Made by a program: the position numbers and the translations under genes
In this document: positions 56,961 to 63,983 of the stretch, piece by piece
How the letters are laid out: each line of letters begins with the position of its first letter
Position numbering within the stretch: position 1 is the first letter of the stretch
Assembly (NCBI RefSeq): GCF_030814215.1
Contig: NZ_JAUSUT010000001.1
Location: 558,001-622,000 of the forward strand
Direction: 5' to 3'
From: Amycolatopsis thermophila
GTDB lineage: Bacteria > Actinomycetota > Actinomycetes > Mycobacteriales > Pseudonocardiaceae
DNA: 64,000 nucleotides
Notes under the pieces: model-generated
Database searches by the model: none
The model's input: the letters and a program-made list of their open reading frames with translations, nothing else
What the model was told of the DNA's origin: nothing

Positions 56961-57512
56961 TCACGCCTGCGCCGGCCGGTCATCGGTGTCACCGCCGTCC
57001 GTGGTGGTTTCGACGGGGGCCGGGTCGGGAACGGGCGCCGCGTCCACGGCGGCGGGCTCGGCGGAGTGGACGGCATCGGGGCGGTACTCCTCGACCGGCT
57101 CGGCGGCGGTGGGGTTGTCGGTGACCAGGCCGGGCTGGTCGTCCTGTGCGGCGCCCTCGCCGGGGCGGTCGCCAGGGATGAGGCCGGTGCGGGTCAGAGC
57201 GACCGGCGCCAACTCCTGCGTGTCCTCGGCTCCGGCGGGCAGGCCGTTCGCCTGCCGGAGCTCATCCAGGGTCGCGAGCAACGCCGGGTCCCGTGGCATG
57301 GGCTGCGGTGTTGGGGCGGGCATGGACAGCCACATCCGCTGCACCGAGCGGCGGGCCTGTTCCTGCACCACCAGCGTTTCCAGCTTGCCGAGCATCGTGC
57401 TGAGCACGGCGACTTCGCGGTCGCCGAGCGCGGGCAGTGCGCTTCGCGCCTCCTGCAATGCGGCCGCGAACGTGGTCGGGGTGAACACGCGCGGCGCGTG
57501 GGCGGTGGTCAT
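56961..57512 (-). CDS. Helical protein with acidic tail (183 aa)
   Basis: The first 80 residues are helical (FAAALQEARSALPALGDREVAVLSTMLGKLET); the second half is a long Ala/Pro/Asp/Glu tail. No catalytic motif. Comparable to accessory proteins next to RecT. ATG at 57512. Confidence 0.75.
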   Translation of the reverse strand: MTTAHAPRVFTPTTFAAALQEARSALPALGDREVAVLSTMLGKLETLVVQEQARRSVQRMWLSMPAPTPQPMPRDPALLATLDELRQANGLPAGAEDTQELAPVALTRTGLIPGDRPGEGAAQDDQPGLVTDNPTAAEPVEEYRPDAVHSAEPAAVDAAPVPDPAPVETTTDGGDTDDRPAQA

Positions 57513-57539
57513 CGGGGTGTCCTTCCGGTGAAAGAGGAA

Positions 57540-57567
57540 GCCCGGGCCGCGGTGTTGCGGCCCGGGC
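57540..57567 (-). terminator. Intergenic hairpin downstream of RecT gene
   Basis: GCCCGGGCCGC-AACACC-GCGGCCCGGGC on the minus strand; no T tract. Confidence 0.45.
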
Positions 57568-57575
57568 CGGGTGGG

Positions 57576-58490
57576 TCAGGACTCTTCGCGCTTGTGCGCC
57601 GTCAGGTCCGGGTCGTCCGGGGACAGCGGGGTACCGGCGGCCGGGTCGTCCTCGCGCACGATCTCGCCGTCGAGCACGTCGCCGTGGTTGACGTGGTCCT
57701 CGACGTGCCCCTCCACGGTGCGTCGCACCGTGTTCTCCGCGGCCAGCGCGATGTTCAGGCTCACCGACAAGGGGATGATCTTGGACAGCTGCCGCAGCGC
57801 GGTCTTTTTGCCCATGGAAGCCCACTCGGTTTTCCACGGGCTGTCGTCCTTGTGGCTGCCCTTGGAGTAGGTGCGGCGGATGCGCTCGACCTCCCGCGCG
57901 TGCATCACGGTGAACGCAGACCCGCCGTTGGTCATCTTCACCGCGGCCCACACATGCGTGGCGCCCTCGATGCTGTTGCGCTCCTCGCGGGTGGGCTTGT
58001 GCCGCAGGAACGACTCCGTGCCCTTCTCATAGTCGAACGGCTCGCCCTCGTAGACGACCTCGGCGTCGATGTTGGCGACCATCCCGGACTGCCACGCCAA
58101 CTTGACCAGGCCGCGGTAGCCGGGAATGAACGTGCACACCCGGCCGTAGGGCACGAGGTACGCCTCACCGAGCGGGCCGGGCTCCAGCCCGAGCTGTGCG
58201 GACGTCATGAGCGCGCCGAGCACGGTGTCGGCCTCGCAGTCCAGCAGCTTCGGGGTCCTGCGCACCACCGTGAGCGCGATGCGCGTGAACCGCTCCGCGT
58301 TGAGCGCGGTGCCTGCCAGTGCGCTGACGATTCCGGACTTCTGCTGGTTGATCAGCGACCGCAGGTCCTTGCCGTCGGTGCTGATCAGTTCGCCGTTGCG
58401 ACGGGCGCGGGCGATGTCCGAGGGCAACGCGATCTCGCCTCGCGGGCGGCTGTTGCTCTGCCGCGGCGCGTCGACCTTGGTGGGGGGCAT
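57576..58490 (-). CDS. recT: RecT-family single-strand annealing protein
   Basis: A 304-aa RecT homologue: LINQQKSGIVSALAGTALNAERFTRIALTVVRRTPKLLDCEADTVLGALMTSAQLGLEPGPLGEAYLVPYGRVCTFIPGYRGLVKLAWQSG is typical, in addition to W..M..KTALRQLSKIIPLS near residue 230. It anneals complementary single strands during phage recombination. Upstream gene encodes the partner nuclease. ATG at 58490. Confidence 0.96.
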   Translation of the reverse strand: MPPTKVDAPRQSNSRPRGEIALPSDIARARRNGELISTDGKDLRSLINQQKSGIVSALAGTALNAERFTRIALTVVRRTPKLLDCEADTVLGALMTSAQLGLEPGPLGEAYLVPYGRVCTFIPGYRGLVKLAWQSGMVANIDAEVVYEGEPFDYEKGTESFLRHKPTREERNSIEGATHVWAAVKMTNGGSAFTVMHAREVERIRRTYSKGSHKDDSPWKTEWASMGKKTALRQLSKIIPLSVSLNIALAAENTVRRTVEGHVEDHVNHGDVLDGEIVREDDPAAGTPLSPDDPDLTAHKREES

Positions 58491-58515
58491 GGGTGTTTCC
58501 TCCAGTGGTTGTGGT

Positions 58516-59457
58516 TCACCACGCGGTGGTGGTGTCGAACTCGCCGCGCGCGTGCGCGGCCTCGTAGCCGCTCACGGCGTAGAGCGGCAGGCTGATCGGG
58601 ACGACGCCGTCGGTGTAGCTCGGCCAGTAGCCGGTGGCGATGCATTCCTGGTAGATGCGGATGGCCTTGCGGTTGAGCCGATCGCCCCAGTACACGGCCT
58701 CTTCGTCCAGCTCGACGACGGTCGGAAGGTACGGGGGTTCCTTCTCCTGGAAGATGAACAGGAACACGATCTCGTCGGCGACGTCGAGCGCGCGCAGCCC
58801 GGCGCGGTAGAACGCCTCCTGCTGGTGGTAGCCGTGCTCGTACACGGCGCGCTGGATGGCGTGGGGCTCGGCGCTGCGGGCCGTCTTGTAGTCGACGATG
58901 GTCAGGCGGCCGTTGTGGTCGATCGCGCGCATCCAGTCCACACGCGCCCGGCACATCACCCCGCTTCGGTCCTCCCAGATCAGCGTCTGTTCAGGCCGGC
59001 CACCGTCGGCCGGGTCCAGCAGCGCCCCGGCGTGCTCGTGGTTCCGCAGGGCAGCGGCCATTGCGTTGATCCGCTCGTACTGGTGGGGAAGCAGCGGGAT
59101 CGCTCCACGGGCGCGGGCTTGCTCGGCGGCCTGTTGCGCCGCCTTGGTGCGCCAGTCCTTCGCGTCGACGACGACGAGATCCGGGCCGCAGCCGAGCACC
59201 TTCCGGTGCGCGGCGGATCCGAAGTCGAGGTCCTTGTTGGGCTCGGAGTGGTGTTTGCGGTCGTGCTCGAAGATCGCCGGGCAGGACGGGGGCAGCAGCT
59301 TCCTCGCGCCGGACGACGACAGCGAGCCGCCGGGGACCGGGTCGGCGTGGTACGCCTCTTCGGGGACGTCGTCGTAGATGCCGGGCTCGTCCAGCACAAC
59401 CGGCTGGTCGAGCCCGGCAGGAGCGGTGTCCTGCGCGGGCTCGAGGACGGCGGTCAT
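58516..59457 (-). CDS. RecE-like PD-(D/E)xK exonuclease (313 aa)
   Basis: A phage exonuclease with LSSSGARKLLPPSCPAIFEHDRK, FGSAAHRKVLG and MCRARVDWMRAIDHNGRLTIVDYKTARSA (catalytic D and DxK). It resembles the DUF3799/RecE C-terminal domain. Works with RecT: it degrades one strand from double-strand ends. ATG at 59457 overlaps the small upstream gene. Confidence 0.93.
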   Translation of the reverse strand: MTAVLEPAQDTAPAGLDQPVVLDEPGIYDDVPEEAYHADPVPGGSLSSSGARKLLPPSCPAIFEHDRKHHSEPNKDLDFGSAAHRKVLGCGPDLVVVDAKDWRTKAAQQAAEQARARGAIPLLPHQYERINAMAAALRNHEHAGALLDPADGGRPEQTLIWEDRSGVMCRARVDWMRAIDHNGRLTIVDYKTARSAEPHAIQRAVYEHGYHQQEAFYRAGLRALDVADEIVFLFIFQEKEPPYLPTVVELDEEAVYWGDRLNRKAIRIYQECIATGYWPSYTDGVVPISLPLYAVSGYEAAHARGEFDTTTAW

Positions 59458-59723
59458 CAGGCCGCCGCTCCCAGCTGGATCGGCTCGACGTAGGTGGAGA
59501 CCTCGATGTACGGGTCGTCGTCACCGGTGTGGTCGGCCAGGGCCTCAGCGATGCACGCCTCGCGCTCGCAGGTGTGGCGGGTGTCGCGGTCGCCGTCCTC
59601 GTCGGTGACGTAGATGTTGGTGACGCACACCTGGCCGAGGGCCTGGCAGTACTCGCACGGTTCGCCGTGCTGGTCGGACGGCTTGGCGATCGCGACCGGC
59701 TTGATGTCGGTGGTGTTGCGCAT
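59457..59723 (-). CDS. Cys-rich small protein (88 aa)
   Basis: CEYCQALGQVC and CEREAC pairs; acidic elsewhere. ATG at 59723 after GAGGGGGCAGACACC, directly under the TATAGT promoter. First gene of the recombination operon. Confidence 0.75.
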   Translation of the reverse strand: MRNTTDIKPVAIAKPSDQHGEPCEYCQALGQVCVTNIYVTDEDGDRDTRHTCEREACIAEALADHTGDDDPYIEVSTYVEPIQLGAAA

Positions 59724-59763
59724 GGTGTCTGCCCCCTCTGGCTGGCGTCAACTTCTGTTTGTG

Positions 59764-59792
59764 ACTATACCCCTAGACAGGTATGGCCGCAA
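59764..59792 (-). promoter_or_regulatory. TATAGT promoter with -35
   Basis: TTGCGG (59787-59792), 17 bp, TATAGT (59764-59769), then CACAAACAG on the minus strand. Drives the recombination operon. Confidence 0.8.
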
Positions 59793-59819
59793 CAGTTCAG
59801 CGCAACAGTGGCGCTCGCC

Positions 59820-60071
59820 CTAGCCGGGCCGCCTGCGCGTCACCACGAACGCCGACAGTGGATGCCCGAGCGCACGCGCCAACGCCTGCGCCGTCTCCGG
59901 CATAGGCCGCGTTTTACCTGCTAGGACACGGCTCACAGTGGCCGTAGACACTCCCGAGCGGCGCGCAAGCTCCAGCCCGGTCCACCCCCTCGACATCCGC
60001 ACCCTGTTGAACAACTCGGACGAGTAGCACACCTCGCCGGTGTTCTGTTTCCCCCTCAACAGTTGCGACAT
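59820..60071 (-). CDS. XRE/Cro-like HTH repressor, leaderless (83 aa)
   Basis: HTH RMSRGWTGLELARRSGVSTATVSRVLAGKTRPM in the middle (Cro/CI type), followed by a short helix (QALARALGHPLSAF). The ATG at 60071 follows TTAGTG by 7 nt, so a leaderless message is predicted. Divergent from the 60221 HTH gene, with the promoters in between: a typical lysogeny-switch arrangement. Confidence 0.9.
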   Translation of the reverse strand: MSQLLRGKQNTGEVCYSSELFNRVRMSRGWTGLELARRSGVSTATVSRVLAGKTRPMPETAQALARALGHPLSAFVVTRRRPG

Positions 60072-60220
60072 GTTGCGACACTAACACAACACTTTAGGTA
60101 GATTGCGCACAAAGAGTTACTCGGAGTTGCGGCCATTGGGGTGGCGCCGAAAGCGGGCAAAGGTTACTCACCGGTGTTCCACCGCGCTTCAGCGCGTTGC
60201 ACCGCGCTATGCTCCCGCGT
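60072..60220. promoter_or_regulatory. Divergent regulatory region of the HTH pair
   Basis: 150 bp between the two divergent HTH genes. Contains TTAGTG (minus, 60079-60084) and TATGCT (plus, 60208-60213) as -10 boxes and several TTGCGCA/TTGCGG-like words. Operators for either repressor would be here. Confidence 0.6.
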
Positions 60221-60730
60221 ATGGGCGACAACACCACTCTGAACTGGCAAAACCTGGACGACGAGTTAGATCGTCGCAGGAACGAACTGAACATGACCTG
60301 GGGCGACGTGGCCGATAAGGCCGGTCTCTCCGAGACCATGCTGCGCAAGGTTCGCCGCGGCCAATCCACGCGCCCCACACCGCGCACCAAAGCGGCAATT
60401 GAGAAAGCGGTGTCGTGGGAAACCGGCAGTTTCGACGCCGTGCTCCGCAACGAGCCTCCGACGCCCAAGGGCGACACACCCGGCGCCCGCGGCACTCACC
60501 TGGCCGCGGTCCCGACTGCGCGCAGTGCGACGGCCACGAGTGCTTCCGAGCCGGCGGCGACCGCAACACCCGCACAGGACGTGCCGGAGGATGCGGAGCG
60601 TGAGCTGTTCGACCGGTGGCGCAGCCGGGTGGGCGAACGCTTCAGCCACGACTGGTTCTGGGAGCTCGTCGAGGACTTCACGACCGTCCGGAAGATGGCC
60701 ATCCAGGGATCTCGCACTGACCGCAAGTAG
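60221..60730 (+). CDS. XRE-family HTH protein, leaderless (169 aa)
   Basis: HTH ELNMTWGDVADKAGLSETMLRKVRRGQSTRPTPRTKAAIEKAV; long flexible middle (Ala/Thr/Pro), then a C-terminal helix (AERELFDRWRSRVGERFSHDWFWELVEDF). The ATG follows TATGCT by 7 nt. Candidate immunity repressor or its antagonist. Confidence 0.88.
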   Translation: MGDNTTLNWQNLDDELDRRRNELNMTWGDVADKAGLSETMLRKVRRGQSTRPTPRTKAAIEKAVSWETGSFDAVLRNEPPTPKGDTPGARGTHLAAVPTARSATATSASEPAATATPAQDVPEDAERELFDRWRSRVGERFSHDWFWELVEDFTTVRKMAIQGSRTDRK

Positions 60731-60910
60731 TGTTACAGGGTTTCACCGTCCCTCCCCCGCGCGGGGAAGGGTCACGAACTGAATTCGCCTGTTCGGACGA
60801 AAGCTCGTCGCGATCGGCACGGCAAATTCGGACGACTGGTTGAACAGCCACCAGGGGTAAGGGCTATCGTCTACGGAGGAACCAATTTTCTCCACCCCGG
60901 GGGGGTAACG

Positions 60911-61126
60911 TTGCGTAACATCCTTGCGGTCGCTTCACTGGTGGCGGGCGTGTCCGCTGCCGTCACGGCGACCGTCGTCCGGCGTGGTCTCGAAGCCGAG
61001 ATCGACCGGAAGGCGTCGAGCTTCAGCCTGCGAAAGCTGGAGAACCGGCTGGACGCGCGGCTGGATGCCCTTGAAGCGTTCCAGGAGTTCAAGGCTGCCG
61101 CCGCGACGGCCGGCACTGCGGCCTGA
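60911..61126 (+). CDS. Small membrane protein, TTG start (71 aa)
   Basis: TTG at 60911 preceded by GGGGGGGTAACG; one membrane helix (ILAVASLVAGVSAAVTATVV), then a coiled coil (KLENRLDARLDALEAFQEF). It is separated from the HTH gene by a promoter-like TTGAAC-19-TATCGT and ends in a terminator. Might be a lysogen-expressed protein. Confidence 0.7.
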   Translation: MRNILAVASLVAGVSAAVTATVVRRGLEAEIDRKASSFSLRKLENRLDARLDALEAFQEFKAAAATAGTAA

Positions 61127-61141
61127 CGCGACTCATAGAGG

Positions 61142-61193
61142 AAGCCCCGGCTGGTCCCCTCGGGGCGGGGAAATTGACCAGCCGGGGCTTTTT
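61142..61193 (+). terminator. Strong terminator
   Basis: AAGCCCCGGCTGGT pairs with ACCAGCCGGGGCTT followed by TTTC; the loop is about 20 nt. Confidence 0.85.
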
Positions 61194-61307
61194 CATGCCG
61201 ACGAAGAAATGGTTACGGTCCCCTCGACCCTATTCACAGAAATCACACGCGCACTCAAACCCGGCAGAACCGCATCACGGTTCTGCCGATGTAATTACCC
61301 ACACGAA

Positions 61308-61628
61308 CTAACTCGCCTTGCGGGGCTTCCTGTTCCGCGCGGCGCTTCGGCTCGACGCGCCGAAGACGCTGACGTCCACCGCTGGCGCCGCAACTGCCTG
61401 CCCGGGAACCTCCCCCGCAGAGGGGGTTTCCTTCGCGGGTTGTTCGTGAAGCTGGGCGATCTGCTTGATGTGCTCGTCGGTGAACCGCACGGGCCCGCGC
61501 TTGCCACCGAGCCGCAGGAACGGGAACCGCCCCTGTTGCACCCCGCTACGCACCCAGTACACGGACGTCTTGAACAGCTGGGCGACTTCCTGGACCGTGT
61601 ACGTCGTGATCGGGGCGGCGTGGGTCAT
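61308..61628 (-). CDS. Excisionase-like HTH protein (106 aa)
   Basis: YTVQEVAQLFKTSVYWVRSGVQQGRFPFLRLGGKRGPVRFTDEHIKQI is a MerR/AlpA-type winged HTH like phage excisionases. The ATG follows TATTGT by 6 nt and the palindrome GTTGCGCAAC lies at 61648-61657 upstream. The position 1.8 kb from the attachment site suits Xis or an integration regulator. C-terminus basic (RSAARNRKPRKAS). Confidence 0.85.
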   Translation of the reverse strand: MTHAAPITTYTVQEVAQLFKTSVYWVRSGVQQGRFPFLRLGGKRGPVRFTDEHIKQIAQLHEQPAKETPSAGEVPGQAVAAPAVDVSVFGASSRSAARNRKPRKAS

Positions 61629-61634
61629 GACTCC

Positions 61635-61657
61635 ACAATACGCCACAGTTGCGCAAC
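61635..61657 (-). promoter_or_regulatory. Leaderless promoter with palindrome
   Basis: TATTGT (61635-61640) on the minus strand with the palindrome GTTGCGCAAC (61648-61657) in the spacer. Confidence 0.6.
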
Positions 61658-61696
61658 AGGCCACAACAGACCGCAACAGTTGGATTATCCGACAGG

Positions 61697-62224
61697 TCAG
61701 GAGCGCGGATGGGGCGCAGGGCCCGGCTTCCGCTTGCGGTTCTCGGCGAAGTGCTCGGCAGCCGACCGCAACCAGTACCCCGTCACAACTGGTCGAGGGA
61801 ACGGGTGCGGCCGACCTTCACCCGCGGCGCGCTGCCGCTCCTTCTCCAGCTTGTAGATCCACTTGTCCGTGACCTCGCACAGCTCTGCGAACTCGGCAGC
61901 CGAGACCATCGGGGGAATCGACAGGTTGGCTAGGCGACGTTCGCTCTCGGCCTCGGACAGCACCTCCGCTGCATCCCAGCCGGTCACGGTATAGCCGCTG
62001 GCGGCGAGCTGTTCGACGAATGCGCGCCGGGCCTCGACGAGTGCGTCAATCGGATCGGGGGTCGCGCTGGTCATGAGGATGTTGAAGGCGGCCACGTCTC
62101 CGGTCTCGTGCACGCCGACGGAGAGGAGGCTGTCAGCGGCGATGCGCCGGCCAAGTGCGAAGGCTTGCTCGCGCGGCACTGGTCGATTCAGGGTGGCGGA
62201 CAGGGTGATGCTCCAGGGCTCCAT
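61697..62224 (-). CDS. AlpA/MerR-like regulator, leaderless (175 aa)
   Basis: A C-terminal AlpA-type HTH (MVSAAEFAELCEVTDKWIYKLEKERQ, then PHPFPRPVVTGYWLRS) follows an N-terminal alpha/beta domain (SITLSATLNRPVPREQAFALG). The ATG at 62224 follows AAGGAT by 7 nt, with TTGAAT 17 bp further upstream, so it is leaderless. Likely a regulator of the integration region. Confidence 0.82.
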   Translation of the reverse strand: MEPWSITLSATLNRPVPREQAFALGRRIAADSLLSVGVHETGDVAAFNILMTSATPDPIDALVEARRAFVEQLAASGYTVTGWDAAEVLSEAESERRLANLSIPPMVSAAEFAELCEVTDKWIYKLEKERQRAAGEGRPHPFPRPVVTGYWLRSAAEHFAENRKRKPGPAPHPRS

Positions 62225-62231
62225 GTCAACT

Positions 62232-62260
62232 ATCCTTGCTTGACAAGCGAAAAAATTCAA
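62232..62260 (-). promoter_or_regulatory. Leaderless promoter
   Basis: TTGAAT (62255-62260), 17 bp, AAGGAT (62232-62237) on the minus strand, 7 nt before the ATG. CTTGTCAAG palindrome lies in the spacer. Confidence 0.65.
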
Positions 62261-62329
62261 GTACCAGGAGTGGGGCTACGCTGGGAAAGCTGGTCGGGGG
62301 TGCTTCCTTCACCCCCGACCAGCCCGCGA

Positions 62330-62584
62330 TCATTCGCTACGCGGCACCTCGCCGTGGATCCCCTGGTGGTGATCCGGCGGCCAAGGCCACTGCAGCCCGT
62401 CCCAGACGATCCAGGTCAGGAGCACGCGGCGCAGGTAGCGCTCGTGTTCGTCCTGGAACAATTCGATCGGGGCAAAGCGACCCTTGCCAGCCGGCGTCTC
62501 AAGGAACACCGTGGCGTCAATGATGACCACCGTCCAGCCCTGGTCGCGCATCGCGAGGATGATCGCGGTTCCCAGCTCTCCCAT
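62330..62584 (-). CDS. Small hypothetical protein (84 aa)
   Basis: GAGGAGGTGACAACGA before the ATG at 62584. Contains TVVIIDATVFLETPAGKGRFAPIELFQDEHERYLRRV, predicted beta then helix. No family recognised. Confidence 0.75.
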   Translation of the reverse strand: MGELGTAIILAMRDQGWTVVIIDATVFLETPAGKGRFAPIELFQDEHERYLRRVLLTWIVWDGLQWPWPPDHHQGIHGEVPRSE

Positions 62585-62737
62585 TCGTTGTCACCTCCTC
62601 TCATTGGGTGACACGACCATATCCTCGTTAGGAGACTTTTGTCGCTTAACTGGGCGGGAGAAGGGCGCAGATCACCCGTCATCGGACTCGCTACGACCTC
62701 GTGCGCAGAAGCCCGCCTCACCGCTACGGTCACGCCC

Positions 62738-63307
62738 GTGACCGACCCATTCGACATCCCCAAAGCGCGGGGCACTCTAAGGGTGCTGCAGCTCGCGCAC
62801 GACCGGTGGACCGAACTGTACGAGGGCATCGAGGGGCTGAAGTTCGACGACCTCAACGGCCAGGAGGAGGTCGCAGCGATCATCCGCGGGCCAGCCGTCG
62901 AGATGATGATGTGGGCGCGCGGACTCGACGACCTCTGCCGCGGGATGCCCGAGCGGCGGGACGGTCAGCTGGTGCCGACCGAGCCCGACCTGCCCGGCTA
63001 CGAGACCGCTCGAGCCACAGTCGCGGGCCTCGTCGACGGCGCCCGCTACGCGACGAACCGCGAGGTGCATCAGTTGCTCGCGCTCATGCAGCCCAAGGGG
63101 GCTCTGAAGTTCCCACTCACCTTCCCGCTTGCGTTCGACCACTTCGGCGGCGTGCAGTGGCTGCACGAGATGCAACTGCCGCCCGCCGCGGAGGAACGCC
63201 GAGGGCAGGCGCCGCTGCGCCAGGCGTACGTCGACCACCTCGCCGGCCGGCCGGTCGGCCCCACGCTCGACGGCCTGCGCCAGTGGTTCGAGAGCCAGCT
63301 CTCGTAG
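62738..63307 (+). CDS. Hypothetical protein, leaderless GTG start (189 aa)
   Basis: GTG at 62738 lies 7 nt after TACGGT. The protein is helical (LQLAHDRWTELYEGIEGL; GPAVEMMMWARGLDDL) with a C-terminal LRQWFESQLS. The gene ends 75 bp before the first arm of the attachment-site repeat. Role unknown; could be a boundary cargo gene. Confidence 0.78.
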   Translation: MTDPFDIPKARGTLRVLQLAHDRWTELYEGIEGLKFDDLNGQEEVAAIIRGPAVEMMMWARGLDDLCRGMPERRDGQLVPTEPDLPGYETARATVAGLVDGARYATNREVHQLLALMQPKGALKFPLTFPLAFDHFGGVQWLHEMQLPPAAEERRGQAPLRQAYVDHLAGRPVGPTLDGLRQWFESQLS

Positions 63308-63381
63308 CCATCGCGGCCGCGGCAAGCAGCGGGAAGGGCCGCCCCCAGTGTGTCCCCGCCGGGGACAGAACACCCGTCAAA

Positions 63382-63433
63382 CCCCTGCAACCGTCGACAA
63401 CAGCCAGCAACCCTCAACAACAGCTTGCAGGGG
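63382..63433. repeat. Inverted repeat with CAACAGC motifs (candidate arm sites)
   Basis: CCCCTGCAA (63382-63390) and TTGCAGGGG (63425-63433) are inverted copies; between them lie two CAACAGC words. Such short repeats beside the core resemble integrase or excisionase arm sites. Confidence 0.5.
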
Positions 63434-63457
63434 AAACGCGTCCGACCTGCGGAAAGG

Positions 63458-63484
63458 AGCGGGTTCGATTCCCGTCGCCCGCTC
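63458..63484 (+). other. Attachment site, 3' part of tRNA-Gly
   Basis: AGCGGGTTCGATTCCCGTCG followed by CCCGCTC is the T arm and 3' acceptor half of a bacterial tRNA-Gly; the 5' half of a tRNA is not present upstream. This is the right-hand core left after site-specific integration into the tRNA gene. Confidence 0.75.
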
Positions 63485-63493
63485 TCGCTGTCT

Positions 63494-63730
63494 TCACAGG
63501 TCAAAGCACACAACGAGCGGCGGTCTCCGGTTCTGAGGGCCGCCGCTCGCCGCTGTCGTGCCATTACCGTGCCAGTAGCTCCCGCCCTGCCGGTACCGCT
63601 CCACCGGTGCGTTCAGCTCGTCGGCGATCTGCCGGTCACGCGCGCTCGTCGCGTGCTGGTAGATCAGCGCCGCCCGCGCGGTGCTCTGCCCCATCCGCTG
63701 CATCAGCTCCCGCGTGGTCCCGCCGGCGAC
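63494..63730 (-). pseudogene. C-terminal remnant of a tyrosine integrase
   Basis: TTRELMQRMGQSTARAALIYQHATSARDRQIADEL is the catalytic end of an actinobacterial phage-type integrase: the G-x-S turn (here GQS instead of GHS) and the Tyr of IYQHA. The rest is missing; the frame upstream is unrelated and overlaps the DUF2188 gene. It ends 10 bp from the tRNA fragment, so it belongs to another element that used the same site. Confidence 0.8.
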
Positions 63731-63740
63731 GCGGCGAGTC

Positions 63741-63983
63741 CTACCTAGCGCCGGTCCTCCGGCAGTGCGGATCGTGGCCACGAGGCGACGTGTCCTTGTC
63801 CCGGATCCTGCCGTCCCGACCATGAACGACGGTCTCGCCGCCGGTGTTGTTCGTGATCTCACGCGCCCGGCCTGTCGCCTCGCGCTGCGTGTCGTAGCGC
63901 CCGCTCGAACGGTTTGCCCCCGGCTTCTTGACGTCCCAGCCACCGTCCGGATTCGGCACGACGTGCCGATCTTTCTCGCTCAC
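63741..63983 (-). CDS. DUF2188 protein (80 aa)
   Basis: DRHVVPNPDGGWDVKKPGANRSSGRYDTQREATGRAREITNNTGGETVVHGRDGRIRDKDT is typical of DUF2188, a small stress-associated protein of high-GC actinobacteria. The C-terminus (PRGHDPHCRRTGAR) is fused to unrelated sequence by the deletion that removed the integrase. Lies outside the element described here. Confidence 0.85.
   Translation of the reverse strand: MSEKDRHVVPNPDGGWDVKKPGANRSSGRYDTQREATGRAREITNNTGGETVVHGRDGRIRDKDTSPRGHDPHCRRTGAR

Noticed and set aside
63382-63433. CRISPR-like direct repeats near the attachment site
   Set aside because: Only two CAACAGC words and one inverted pair; no array.
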